In this document: piece after piece, positions 8,853-17,239 of the stretch
How the letters are laid out: each line of letters starts with the position of its first letter
How positions within the stretch are numbered: the first letter of the stretch is position 1
NCBI GenBank assembly: GCA_022792175.1
Contig: JAAWAN010000036.1
Span: forward strand, 57,044-121,043
Length of the DNA: 64,000 nt
Reading direction: 5' to 3'
Source of the DNA: Provencibacterium sp.
GTDB lineage: Bacteria > Bacillota > Clostridia > Oscillospirales > Ruminococcaceae
The notes under the pieces: model-generated
Told to the model about the DNA's origin: nothing
What the model saw: the letters and a program-made list of their open reading frames with translations, nothing else
Database searches by the model: none
Made by a program: the position numbers and the translations under genes

Positions 8853-8896
8853 GAAAAAAGAAAAGCTTCCGGCTGCCCGAAGGGGCTGCAGGAAGC
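8853..8896 (-). terminator. Rho-independent terminator of the leftward GNAT gene
   Basis: On the leftward strand GCTTCCTGCAGCCCC, a TTCG loop and a matching imperfect arm (8896-8865) are followed by TTTTCTTTTTTC. It lies in the convergent gap between the histidine kinase and the GNAT gene. Confidence 0.75.
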
Positions 8897-8960
8897 GAAC
8901 GAGCATATCCGGCAAAAGGGGAGCCCGAAGGGTTGAGGTAGGCGCCCTTTTATGGCAGGC

Positions 8961-9824
8961 TCAGGCATGGGAGAGAAGCGGGAACATCAGCGAGCGGCAG
9001 GAGAAGAGATTTTCTTTTCCCGCAAGCAGGAAAAGGGTTTCATCCTCCTCTTTTCGTGTCGAGAAAGCGGCGCTTGCCGTTTCGATGGGAGTAAAGCCCA
9101 GATGAGCCAGACGGGCGGAGGGTCCGGCCGCCGCATTTAAAATTTCCTGCAGGCGAAAGCCGCTGCCGCCATAGATATCGAGACAGTGCAGCGTTTCTCC
9201 CTCCTGCTCCAGAATAACGGCGGCATTCTGCTGCGGCAGAAAGAAGACGTTTTCACGCAGGTCAAAGGCACAGTAGAACATCAGCAGTTCAAAGTTATCG
9301 GTAAACGGAAAGGCGGAGTGGGGGTTCCCCTGCCGGTAGCATGCGCGCAGCAGCGCGCGGTCGGTTTCCTTTTTCATATCGAGCCTTCTTCTGCCGCAGG
9401 GCTGCGGCGAGAGGGGCAGGCTGCAGAAGGCCTCTTTCACCGGGATAAATCCGAACTTTGGATAAAAGTTTAGAACGCTGTCGTTGGCGAAGAGGTAGAG
9501 CGCATCGCACCGGCTTTCCCATTCCCTCAGCACCGTTTCCATCAGCCGGCGCGCCAGCCCCTGCCCCCGGTATTCGGGGTCGGTCATAACGGTGCCCAGC
9601 TGAATATACTGCCGGGGACACCCCTGCCAGAGAAACTGCATGCGGTTGACCGAAAGGTTGGCAACCGCCCGTCCGCCGTCGGTCAGCGTGTAGGGGAGAT
9701 AGTTTTCCGACCAGAAGCCCTGTTCATACCAATCCCGAAAGGAAAGGCCGAATACCCTGTTTGCCAGTTCAAAAAAGCTTTCCCGAATGGGCGGGCAGTC
9801 TCTGACCTGCCAGCAGATTTCCAT
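8961..9824 (-). CDS. GNAT-family N-acetyltransferase with C-terminal extension
   Basis: 287 residues. The acetyl-CoA binding motif is clear in IQLGTVMTDPEYRGQGLARRLM (about residues 75-97), followed by NDSVLNFYPKFGFIPV. The protein is about twice the size of a single GNAT domain. Its second half (about 150-287) resembles the extra domain of two-domain GNAT proteins in clostridia. The substrate is unknown. ATG start at 9824; it stands alone, with a terminator after it. Confidence 0.85.
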   Translation of the reverse strand: MEICWQVRDCPPIRESFFELANRVFGLSFRDWYEQGFWSENYLPYTLTDGGRAVANLSVNRMQFLWQGCPRQYIQLGTVMTDPEYRGQGLARRLMETVLREWESRCDALYLFANDSVLNFYPKFGFIPVKEAFCSLPLSPQPCGRRRLDMKKETDRALLRACYRQGNPHSAFPFTDNFELLMFYCAFDLRENVFFLPQQNAAVILEQEGETLHCLDIYGGSGFRLQEILNAAAGPSARLAHLGFTPIETASAAFSTRKEEDETLFLLAGKENLFSCRSLMFPLLSHA

Positions 9825-9866
9825 GATTCTTTTTTTACCCCCTGTCCTCGGCCGCTCGCGGGCGGC

Positions 9867-10163
9867 TCAGTCCTCCCAGTCGCAGACGGCACGTTCGGTG
9901 ATAACCGTATGGATAAACTCGCGCATTTTCAGGTGCTCGGGATGATTCTGATAGCCCTCAAGCGCCTCTTTGGAATCCAGCTCGGTATAAAGGCCCAGGT
10001 CATAGCCCTGAGGATTGAAGTTTTTCCCCACCTGCGCATAGCGCAGTCCCGGAACAACTCCCACCAGCGCCTCAAGCCCGGTCTTTATCCGCTTTTCCGC
10101 CGCCTCGCGCTCCTCGGGCGAGGCGAAAGCGCGCAGCTTCCACAAAACGATATGCTTGATCAT
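9867..10163 (-). CDS. Dabb-family stress-response alpha/beta barrel protein
   Basis: 98 residues, small ferredoxin-like dimeric barrel of the Dabb family (stress-responsive A/B barrel): N-terminal MIKHIVLWKL, a central GLRYAQVGKNF, LYTELDSKEALEGYQNHPEH and a final ITERAVCDWED. Members form dimers and bind small ligands; the role is not established. The ATG at 10163 fits the family start and has a GGAAAGG site 9 bases upstream; another ATG at 10172 sits too close to that site. Confidence 0.88.
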   Translation of the reverse strand: MIKHIVLWKLRAFASPEEREAAEKRIKTGLEALVGVVPGLRYAQVGKNFNPQGYDLGLYTELDSKEALEGYQNHPEHLKMREFIHTVITERAVCDWED

Positions 10164-10187
10164 TTTTGTCATCCTTTCCTTTAAAGC

Positions 10188-10219
10188 GGCGGCGCTCCCC
10201 TAAAGCGGGGAACGCCGCC
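10188..10219. terminator. Strong hairpin between comM and the Dabb gene
   Basis: Arms GGCGGCGCTCCCC (10188-10200) and GGGGAACGCCGCC (10207-10219) pair with one G-U. On the + strand a T-run follows 8 bases later; on the leftward strand, in which both genes are read, the tail is only weakly T-rich, so termination of comM may be partial. Confidence 0.5.
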
Positions 10220-10266
10220 TGCGGGCGTTTTTTCCATTGTAACTGCTGGACCAAAAAAATGCAAGG

Positions 10267-11799
10267 CTATTCTCCGCCGCCCCAATATTTGCGGTCCAGC
10301 CCGCGGTACTGTACCGCCTCGGCAATCTGCCGGCGGCCGATGAGCTCTGCGCCCTCCAGATCGGCGATGGTGCGCGCCACCTTCAGCACCCGGTCATAGG
10401 CGCGCGCCGAGAGGCCGAGCGAATGAAAGGCGCGCTCTAAAAATGCGCCCGCCGGGGCATCCAGCCGGCAAACGGCGCGAACGGCTGCGGGGGAGAGGCG
10501 GGCATTGCAGTCCGCTCCTGTTTGTGCCTGGCGCTCCAGCTGGCGTTTTCGGGCGGCGAGCACCCGAAGGCGGATATCCGCAGAGGATTCCCCTTCTTCC
10601 TCGCCGGAGAGCTGGTTAAACTGGACCGGCATTGCCTCCGCGATGAGATCCACCCGGTCGAGCAGCGGGCCGGATACCCGGCCGATATAGCGCAGCCGCT
10701 GGCTCTGCGAGCAGCTGCAGGCATGGGTAGGGTGGCCGAAATAGCCGCAGGGACAGGGGTTCATCGCCGCAACGAGCATGCAGCTGCTGGGAAAGCGCAG
10801 CCGGTAGCCGGCGCGCACAATGGAGACCTCGCCATTTTCCAGCGGCTGGCGCAGCCCCTCCATCGCCTGACGGCTGAACTCGGGGAGCTCATCGAGAAAG
10901 AGCACGCCATTGTGGGCGAGCGAGATTTCACCCGGCCCCGGGGGAGAACCGCCCCCGCAGAGCCCTACGCCGGAAACCGAGTGGTGCGGCGCGCGAAAGG
11001 GGCGCTGCGCCTGCAGCGGCTGCCCGGGGGAGAGCAGCCCCGCCACCGAATAGATGCGCGCGGTATCCATCGCTTCCTCAAAGCTCAATGGCGGCAGGAT
11101 GGAAGGAAGGCGCTTGGCAATCATGCTTTTTCCGGAGCCGGGCGGGCCGATGAGAAGAAAATTATGATTGCCGGCCGCGGCGATTTCTGCGGCCCGGCGG
11201 GCCAGCAGCTGGCCGCGCACCTCCCGGAAATCCGGCGTGGCTTTTGCATATTCCTGCGAAAAGAGGGCAGAGGCGGTGGGGGAGATGGCTTTCTCTCCCG
11301 TCAGCTCCTGAATCAACTCCTGCACATGGGCAACCGGACAGATTTCCAGCTTTTTTACTGCTGCGCCCTCTGCGGCATTCAGGGCGGGCAGATAGAAGCG
11401 GCGCAACCCCCGCCGGCTGCTTTCCAGCGCCATTGGGAGGATGCCGCTGCAGGGGCGCACCTCGCCCGAGAGGGATAATTCCCCCACCAGCGCGCAGTCC
11501 TCCGGGAAAGGGGCAAGCTGGCCGGTGGCAACCAGCAGGCCGATGAGGATGGGCAGGTCATACAGCGCGCCGATTTTGCGCACATCGGCCGGCGCGAGAT
11601 TGACCACCACCCGGCCGGGCGGCAGCTCCAGCCCGCAGTTGCCCATTGCCGCCTTAACGCGGTCGCGCGCTTCCTTGACAGAGGCATCCGGCAGGCCGAC
11701 GATTTCAAAAACCGGCAGCCCGCGATGAAAATCCACTTCAACACTGACCGGGAATGCATCCACCCCCGCCAGCCCGAGGCTGGTGATCTTCGCAAACAT
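10267..11799 (-). CDS. comM: YifB/ComM-family AAA+ ATPase (Mg-chelatase-like)
   Basis: 510 residues: N-terminal Lon-S5-like domain (MFAKITSLGLAGVDAF, then IVGLPDASVKEARDRVKAAM), AAA module with Walker A GPPGSGKS, Walker B GVLFLDELPEF and a sensor region LVAAMNPCPCG, then a C-terminal Mg-chelatase-type domain. In transformable bacteria ComM is a helicase that drives branch migration during natural transformation; its role in clostridia is less clear. ATG at 11799 has AGGAGG 8 bases upstream; the open frame runs further to 11979 without a usable start. A matched promoter lies upstream (see 11892). Confidence 0.93.
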   Translation of the reverse strand: MFAKITSLGLAGVDAFPVSVEVDFHRGLPVFEIVGLPDASVKEARDRVKAAMGNCGLELPPGRVVVNLAPADVRKIGALYDLPILIGLLVATGQLAPFPEDCALVGELSLSGEVRPCSGILPMALESSRRGLRRFYLPALNAAEGAAVKKLEICPVAHVQELIQELTGEKAISPTASALFSQEYAKATPDFREVRGQLLARRAAEIAAAGNHNFLLIGPPGSGKSMIAKRLPSILPPLSFEEAMDTARIYSVAGLLSPGQPLQAQRPFRAPHHSVSGVGLCGGGSPPGPGEISLAHNGVLFLDELPEFSRQAMEGLRQPLENGEVSIVRAGYRLRFPSSCMLVAAMNPCPCGYFGHPTHACSCSQSQRLRYIGRVSGPLLDRVDLIAEAMPVQFNQLSGEEEGESSADIRLRVLAARKRQLERQAQTGADCNARLSPAAVRAVCRLDAPAGAFLERAFHSLGLSARAYDRVLKVARTIADLEGAELIGRRQIAEAVQYRGLDRKYWGGGE

Positions 11800-11891
11800 C
11801 CTCTCTGCCTCCTGTCCCTGATTTTCGTCCTCTGCAGTTTTCCCGTCATGGGATAACGGGCCATGTCCGATAGGGCGGCCAAATAAATGGG

Positions 11892-11943
11892 GGTATAATA
11901 GCCGCTTTGCGGCTATTATACCATGCAGACTGTTGCAGAACAA
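11892..11943 (-). promoter_or_regulatory. comM promoter overlapping a palindrome (copy 2)
   Basis: Arms of 14 bases (GGTATAATAGCCGC 11892-11905; GCGGCTATTATACC 11909-11922) around TTT. Read leftward, the right arm gives a TATAAT -10 (11920-11915) preceded by TG, and 17 bases upstream a TTGTTC -35 (11943-11938). The expected start of transcription falls in the loop, so the left arm would be the first transcribed bases. A protein binding the palindrome would block this promoter. Confidence 0.6.
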
Positions 11944-11984
11944 GATAAAGAGACCAAAATTCTGAACAGACATTCTCAAAAGCG

Positions 11985-12016
11985 GCCCCGGCAGAATTTT
12001 TCTGCCGGGGCTGTTT
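11985..12016. terminator. Terminator after the alpha-L-fucosidase gene
   Basis: GCCCCGGCAGAA (11985-11996) pairs with TTCTGCCGGGGC (12000-12011). T-rich flanks occur on both sides (TTTTT at 12013-12017 on +; CTTTTGAG leftward). It immediately follows the fucosidase stop. Confidence 0.75.
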
Positions 12017-12032
12017 TTCGGTAGGAGCGGGA

Positions 12033-13355
12033 TTAATCCATTTTTTTGAGCTGCACTTCAATAACGGTATCCACCGGATCGGGAAGCAGCGGGCTTTCTC
12101 CGAAAGAGACAAAGGTAACATCCGGATAATTCTCCGTAATCCAGTTGTCTGCAATTTTCAGCTCGCTGCCATCGCACAGGAGACGGATCTGCTCAATGTC
12201 CTGCGTCCGAACGCCTGTCAGCGGTACAAAGCCGACCAGCGGCTCCATTACATGGAAATAGAGCCTGCCCGGCGCTGCGGTAATCCGGCCATAGTCCGGC
12301 TTTGGCAGCTCGCTGCCGCCGCAGCCATAGATGGAGGCGCTGCTGTGGTGCATCCATTCGCCGATGCGCCGGAGGATATCCAGCGATTGCCGCGGGATGT
12401 TTCCCCGGGCATCCGGTCCGACATTTAAGAGCAGATTGCCGTTTTTGCTGACGCACTCCACCAGCTTTTTGATGAGCATATCCGCCGGCTTGTAATGCTT
12501 ATCAGCCGCGCAGTAGCCCCAGTGGTTGTTCATTGTGATACAGGACTCCCAGGCAACCGGATTGCCGCCGACATCCCGAATCCCTTCAGGCGGGATAATC
12601 TGCTCGGGACTGACAAAGTCGCCGGAATATTCCGCCGGATCGCCGGAGAGCAGCGAGCCGGTCCCTTCCTGCTTCTGGTCCATCCGGTTGACGGTCATCC
12701 GGTTGTCGATGAGCACATCCGGCAGATAGCTGCGGATCATACGCACCAGCTCGGTGGCCTTCCACTTTTCCCCGCTCATATCATCATAGGAGAAATCAAA
12801 CCAGAAGAGATCGATTTTGCCGTAGTTTGTGCACAGCTCCTTTACCTGTCCGTGCATATAGGAGAGGTAGCGGTCGAAATCATAAGTGTGGTTTTTAAAG
12901 GCCTCATTTTCGCGCATGGGATGGTGCCGGTCGCCATAGTGCGGATAGTCCGGATGATGCCAGTCGAGCAGCGAGTAATAGAGCCCGACCTTGAGCCCCT
13001 CTGCGCGGAAGGCATCAAGATATTCCCGCACCAGGTCGCGCCCGCAGGGGGTGTTGGTGGACTTATAGTCGGTGAGAGCGCTGTCAAACAGACAGAAGCC
13101 GTCGTGGTGCTTGGCAGTGAGCACGGCATAGTTCATGCCGGCCTCCTTTGCCGCCCTGGCCCACTTGTGAGGGTCGAAGTCTACCGGGTTGAATTCCTTA
13201 AAAAACGCCTCATACTCCTCTACCGGTATCTGCTCCTGGCTTCTTACCCACTCCCCGCGGGCAGGGATGGCATACAGCCCCCAATGGATAAACATACCGA
13301 ACCGGTCGTGCAGATACCACTGCATCCGCCGGTTATAGGCTTCGCGGTCAAACAT
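12033..13355 (-). CDS. Alpha-L-fucosidase, glycoside hydrolase family 29
   Basis: 440-residue intracellular enzyme (no signal peptide) releasing L-fucose from glycans. GH29 marks are the N-terminal WYLHDRFGMFIHWGLYAIPA, a catalytic-face block VLTAKHHDGFCLFDS, and the nucleophile region KIDLFWFDFSYDD with the likely nucleophile Asp near residue 187. The C-terminal part is a beta-sandwich-like region. It is divergent from an AraC-type regulator that probably controls it. Use of host mucin or milk fucosyl-oligosaccharides is the likely context; import genes are not in the window. Confidence 0.93.
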   Translation of the reverse strand: MFDREAYNRRMQWYLHDRFGMFIHWGLYAIPARGEWVRSQEQIPVEEYEAFFKEFNPVDFDPHKWARAAKEAGMNYAVLTAKHHDGFCLFDSALTDYKSTNTPCGRDLVREYLDAFRAEGLKVGLYYSLLDWHHPDYPHYGDRHHPMRENEAFKNHTYDFDRYLSYMHGQVKELCTNYGKIDLFWFDFSYDDMSGEKWKATELVRMIRSYLPDVLIDNRMTVNRMDQKQEGTGSLLSGDPAEYSGDFVSPEQIIPPEGIRDVGGNPVAWESCITMNNHWGYCAADKHYKPADMLIKKLVECVSKNGNLLLNVGPDARGNIPRQSLDILRRIGEWMHHSSASIYGCGGSELPKPDYGRITAAPGRLYFHVMEPLVGFVPLTGVRTQDIEQIRLLCDGSELKIADNWITENYPDVTFVSFGESPLLPDPVDTVIEVQLKKMD

Positions 13356-13458
13356 GGAAAATCCCTTCCTTTCTTAAGATGGCTGCCAGCCCGGCGGGAA
13401 TGCAGAGGATCGGCAAAAAGTGCCCGACCGGACAATAAAAAATTTTTGGATGTTCCCC

Positions 13459-13486
13459 ATTATAGTCCATTTGCGGTATAATACAA
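13459..13486. promoter_or_regulatory. Divergent promoter region of fucosidase and AraC genes
   Basis: Leftward: TTGTAT (13486-13481), 16 bases, TATAAT (13464-13459) toward the fucosidase. Rightward: TATAAT at 13477-13482 toward the AraC gene, without a good -35, as for a regulated promoter. The two overlap, so binding of the regulator between them could control both. Confidence 0.5.
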
Positions 13487-13534
13487 TGGAAAAAATTAAG
13501 GTCTGCTTATCCGTTTTTAAGAGGAGGCCGTAGC

Positions 13535-14347
13535 TTGGAATATATCTATCAGTTTCTTTCGGAGTGCTCGCCCGTTTTGGAGGATGCCAATCTGACCCGC
13601 TGCTGGCCGGATTGGGGAGCGCGCCTGCACCGCCCCGCCTATAACCGGCTCTATTATATTCTGGAGGGGGAGGGAGAGGTACTGCTGGATGGCGATGTTT
13701 ACCGCCCGAAGCCGGGTCAGCTCTGCCTGCTGCCGGCCGGACGCGCAGTAGAGCTGCGTTCTGCCGGCAAAAACTGCTATACGAAATATTGGTGTCACTT
13801 CCGGGCAGAGGCGCGCCATATCCGCCTGTTCGACCTTTTGGATGCGCCAGTCCTTCTGGAAATCGGCATGCAGGCGCAGCTCCTTTCCCAATTTTCTGAA
13901 ATGGTGCAGGCTTTTCAGCAGCCGGGAATGGGGAACATTTTGCGCGCTCGCGCTGCCTTGCTGGAGATTCTCTCCTTCTATCTTTCGCAGGCGCAGGAGC
14001 AGGGGCAGCTGCATCCGGCCGCTCAAAATGCGCCGACTGAAAATCTGCAGCAGCTTACCGGCTACATAGAGGAGCACCTCTGCGATGAGATGACGCTGGA
14101 AAGCCTGGCTCGCCAGCTTCACTTTCATCCAAACTATTTCAGCGCCTTTTTTAAAAAGCATTATGGGGTTTCCCCCCTCAAATATGTAGCCGGCCTCCGG
14201 CTGCAGCGGGCAAAGGAGCTGCTGCGCGATACCTCTCTTCCGGTGGCGGAGGTGGCGGCCCGCACAGGCTTTCATGACCTTTTTCATTTCTCCCGCCGTT
14301 TTAAGGAGCAGACCGGCTACTCTCCGAGCGATTTCAGAAAGCTGTGA
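13535..14347 (+). CDS. AraC-family transcriptional regulator (cupin plus two HTH)
   Basis: 270 residues. The N-terminal cupin-like sensor is visible in LYYILEGEGEVLLDGDVYRPKPGQ; the C-terminal double HTH includes MTLESLARQLHFHPNYFSAFFKKHYGVSP and VAARTGFHDLFHFSRRFKEQTGYSPSDF. The TTG start at 13535 has AGGAGG 8 bases upstream. It is divergent from the GH29 fucosidase gene and is the natural candidate to sense a fucosyl sugar and switch that gene; the effector is inferred only from neighbourhood. Confidence 0.92.
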   Translation: MEYIYQFLSECSPVLEDANLTRCWPDWGARLHRPAYNRLYYILEGEGEVLLDGDVYRPKPGQLCLLPAGRAVELRSAGKNCYTKYWCHFRAEARHIRLFDLLDAPVLLEIGMQAQLLSQFSEMVQAFQQPGMGNILRARAALLEILSFYLSQAQEQGQLHPAAQNAPTENLQQLTGYIEEHLCDEMTLESLARQLHFHPNYFSAFFKKHYGVSPLKYVAGLRLQRAKELLRDTSLPVAEVAARTGFHDLFHFSRRFKEQTGYSPSDFRKL

Positions 14348-14433
14348 GCAGAAGAGGAGAAGTGTAAGCTGCCTGTTTCGGGCTTGCTGTGCCGGTGCTT
14401 TTGCGCAATGTGCCTTCGCTTTCAGTTTTGGGG

Positions 14434-14592
14434 AAAAAAGAACGCACTGCAAAAACTTTATTCCGGCCTGCAGGAACCGGAAAAAATAGCGGCTTCGCGC
14501 CAAAAGGCGAGAAATTCGGGGTGAAAGCTTCCCCGAAAGCGTTTTTTCACAAGGGCGCGTTGCAAAACGAAAGTTTTGCAACGCGCCCTTGT
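14434..14592 (-). repeat. Composite hairpin repeat, copy 1
   Basis: Perfect 20-bp inverted repeat ACAAGGGCGCGTTGCAAAAC / GTTTTGCAACGCGCCCTTGT (14549-14568, 14573-14592) with a four-base loop. It continues leftward into CGGGG/CCCCG and TTCCGG/CCGGAA hairpins and a TTTTTTCCGG-type T-rich stretch. It fills the convergent gap between the AraC gene and thrS. Order and conserved words match copies at 32,341 and 33,645. Confidence 0.85.
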
Positions 14593-14650
14593 CATGTGAT
14601 TTCGTTTTTGGCCGCCAAACGGCCTTATCAACTGCCCGATAGGCAGCGGC

Positions 14651-16414
14651 TTACTTTTTTTCGCGGATTTCCTCAAGCAGCAGCTGAAGGAATTCCTCCT
14701 TTTTCATGACCCGGTTTTCGCCGGTGTCGCGCGAACGCACCGAGAGGGTCCCTTCCTCTGTCTCCTTATCGCCGATGACCAGCATATAGGGTATCCGCTC
14801 GAGCTGCGCCTCGCGGATTTTAAAGCCGGTTTTCTCCTGGCGCTTATCCGTTTTGCAGCGGATGCCGTTCTTTTTGAGCAGACGCTCCACCTCATCGGTA
14901 TAGTCGTTGCTGCGGTCGGTAATCGGCAGCAGCTTCACCTGCACCGGCGCGAGCCAGGCAGGGAATTTGCCGGCAAAGTGCTCAATCAGAATGCCGATAA
15001 AGCGCTCAATCGAGCCGAAGACAACCCGGTGCAGCATAATCGGGCGGTGCTTCTGTCCATCTGCGCCGGTGTATTCAATGTCGAAGCGCATCGGCATCTG
15101 GAAATCGAGCTGGATGGTGCCGCACTGCCAGGTGCGCCCGATCGAATCCTCCAGATGAAAATCAATCTTCGGCCCATAGAAGGCGCCGTCCCCTTCGTTG
15201 ATGACATAGGGGAGCTGCAGCTCGGAGAGCGCTTTTTTGAGCCCCTCGGTCGCCATCTCCCACTCCTCCTCGGTACCGATGCTGTTTTCCGGCCGGGTGG
15301 AGAGCTCGACATGGTATTTAAAGCCAAAGAGGCTGTATACCTCGTCAATCAGGCGTACGACCCCTTTGATTTCCTCGGTGACCTGCTCGGGGGTGGCGAA
15401 GATGTGCGCATCATCCTGCGTGAAGCAGCGCACCCGCATCAGCCCGTGCAGCGCACCGGATTTTTCATGGCGGTGGACGATTCCCAGCTCGCCGACGCGC
15501 AGCGGCAGGTCGCGGTAGGAGCGCGGCTCGAGCTTATAAACCAGCATGCCGCCCGGGCAGTTCATCGGCTTGACGCAGTAGGTCGTCTCATCAATTTCGG
15601 TGGAATAAATATTCTCCTTGTAGTGGTCCCAGTGGCCGGAGGTCTCCCAGAGGTGGCGGTTGAGCATGAGTGGGGTGGAAATTTCCACATAGCCCTCGCG
15701 CTCATGAATCTGCCGCCAGTAGTCAATCAGCGTATTTTTGAGAACCATGCCGTTCGGCAGGAAGAAGGGGAATCCGGGCCCCTCCTCCATCAGCGCGAAG
15801 ATGCCCAGCTCCCGGCCGAGCCTGCGGTGGTCGCGTTTTTTGGCCTCCTCCATTCGGTTGAGGTATTCTTCGAGCTCTGTCTTGCTGGCAAAGGCAGTGC
15901 CATAGATGCGGGTAAGCATCTTGTTCTTTTCGTTGCCCCGCCAGTAGGCGCCTGCAACCGAGGTCAGCTTAAAGGCCTTGACCGCCGAAGTGTAGGTCAC
16001 ATGCGGGCCGGCGCACAGGTCGACATATTCCCCCTGCTTAAAGAAGCTGAGCTCCTCATCCTCCGGCAGATCCTCAATAAGCTCCACCTTGTAGGGCTCG
16101 CCCTGCTTTTCCATCAGCGCAATTGCCTCCGGGCGCGGCAGGGTGAAGCGCTCGAGCTTGAGATTTTCCTTGACGATTTTTTTCATCTCCGCCTCAAGCT
16201 GCTCGAGTTCTTCATCGGTGAAGGGCTCGGGACGGTCGAAATCATAGTAAAACCCATCCTTGATAGAGGGGCCAATCGCAAGCCGGGTTTCGGGGAAAAG
16301 GCGTTTAACCGCCTGCGCGAGGATGTGCGAAGCGGTATGACGCAGGGCGTTTCTGCCCAGCTCATCCTCAAAGGACTGCTCAACGACCGAGCCATCGTGC
16401 GTAATAACCTTCAT
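14651..16414 (-). CDS. thrS: Threonyl-tRNA synthetase lacking the TGS domain
   Basis: Class II synthetase charging tRNA-Thr, 587 residues. After only about 25 residues it enters the editing (N2) domain (RHTASHILAQAVKRLFPETR, with CAGPHV), followed by the catalytic core with HRHEKSGALHGLMRVRCFTQDDAHIF and HRVVFGSIERF, and the anticodon-binding domain (PVQVKLLPITDR). The usual N-terminal TGS domain of about 60 residues is absent. The ATG at 16414 has GGGAGG about 10 bases upstream. The gene is preceded by a threonine T-box leader. Confidence 0.97.
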   Translation of the reverse strand: MKVITHDGSVVEQSFEDELGRNALRHTASHILAQAVKRLFPETRLAIGPSIKDGFYYDFDRPEPFTDEELEQLEAEMKKIVKENLKLERFTLPRPEAIALMEKQGEPYKVELIEDLPEDEELSFFKQGEYVDLCAGPHVTYTSAVKAFKLTSVAGAYWRGNEKNKMLTRIYGTAFASKTELEEYLNRMEEAKKRDHRRLGRELGIFALMEEGPGFPFFLPNGMVLKNTLIDYWRQIHEREGYVEISTPLMLNRHLWETSGHWDHYKENIYSTEIDETTYCVKPMNCPGGMLVYKLEPRSYRDLPLRVGELGIVHRHEKSGALHGLMRVRCFTQDDAHIFATPEQVTEEIKGVVRLIDEVYSLFGFKYHVELSTRPENSIGTEEEWEMATEGLKKALSELQLPYVINEGDGAFYGPKIDFHLEDSIGRTWQCGTIQLDFQMPMRFDIEYTGADGQKHRPIMLHRVVFGSIERFIGILIEHFAGKFPAWLAPVQVKLLPITDRSNDYTDEVERLLKKNGIRCKTDKRQEKTGFKIREAQLERIPYMLVIGDKETEEGTLSVRSRDTGENRVMKKEEFLQLLLEEIREKK

Positions 16415-16441
16415 TTGTCTGTTTCCTCCCTTTCTGAAATA

Positions 16442-16737
16442 CAAAAAGACACCCCTTTGGTGCCTGCCTGCGGCAGGACCCTCAAGGGTGCCTCATCTTA
16501 CCGGATAAAGCACGGTTCCACCTTGATTTTTTACTCAGGCTCACTTTGAAGCCTTATTCCTTAACGCAGAAATACGGCAACGCTCTTCGCGCGCAGCTCC
16601 GGAGTGGTCTTCACCGGCTATCCATACAAAGGGGCTTGCAGCCAAGGCCTCTTCTCTCTGGGTATGTCCTTTGGCCGGTTACTGGTTCCGTCATCGCCTT
16701 TGTAGTGATTAAACCACAAATGGGGAGGCTTTGTCAA
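16442..16737 (-). promoter_or_regulatory. T-box riboswitch (Thr) with promoter upstream of thrS
   Basis: Leftward promoter TTGACA (16737-16732), 18 bases, TTTAAT (16713-16708). The leader has a Stem I specifier region with ACC (Thr) at 16608-16606 in the context GAAGACCACTCCGGAGC, the T-box sequence AAGGTGGAACCGTG (16524-16511), and a terminator whose GC arm is followed by CTTTTT (16442-16492). Uncharged tRNA-Thr binding would favour the antiterminator and allow thrS expression. Confidence 0.93.
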
Positions 16738-16739
16738 CC

Positions 16740-17239
16740 CCTTTCTTAAAATATCCCCTTTCAGAAAATGCAGAGCGCTTCAAAAAAAAGCTGCGGGAGA
16801 AACAGGAAAGAGTCCGCGATTCAGCGGAACAGACAGGCGGGGCTGTTTACCAGAAGCGGCGGGGTATAAAAAGGCGCTCTCGGTATCGGTGGCGGTTGCC
16901 GCTGGTGGGCGCGCAAAGGCTATCAACAAGTAAAGATTCAGATGGGAATCCGTTCCCTGTCAGCATAGGAGGGGAGGAAGAGCGGCCTGTTTTTTCCGGC
17001 AGCGGCGCGGCCCTGCATGCCGGCGCGGGGGAACCCCCTCTGGCCGGGAAGATTCGCTGTCAATATCTGAGCAGCGGCTCCGCATGGTACGAAGGGGGAA
17101 TTCATAGTAGATTTACAGCTGAGTATCTTATATGCACCAATTGTTAGCGCATCGTTAATTTTTCTGTGGTATCCTTACTCACAGCGGCGGCCAAAAGAGT
17201 TTTATGGCAGGCGAAAGGCTGAAAAGGAGCTTTTAGCGG
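16740..17239. other. 500-base intergenic stretch, no supported gene
   Basis: Open frames here lack ribosome binding sites and recognisable protein content. The last 100 bases are AT-richer and probably hold the promoter of the downstream efflux operon, but no clear -35/-10 pair was found. Confidence 0.5.

Noticed and set aside
14389..14709. Open frames crossing the hairpin repeats (for example 14389-14709 and 33625-33876)
   Set aside because: They are translations of repeat DNA (with recurring FA...KGALQN-like strings) and lack start signals. Such strings in databases are likely annotation artefacts of the same repeat family.
16731..17147. 138-codon open frame between thrS and the efflux operon
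   Set aside because: It starts inside the thrS promoter region, has no ribosome binding site, and its composition does not look like a protein.
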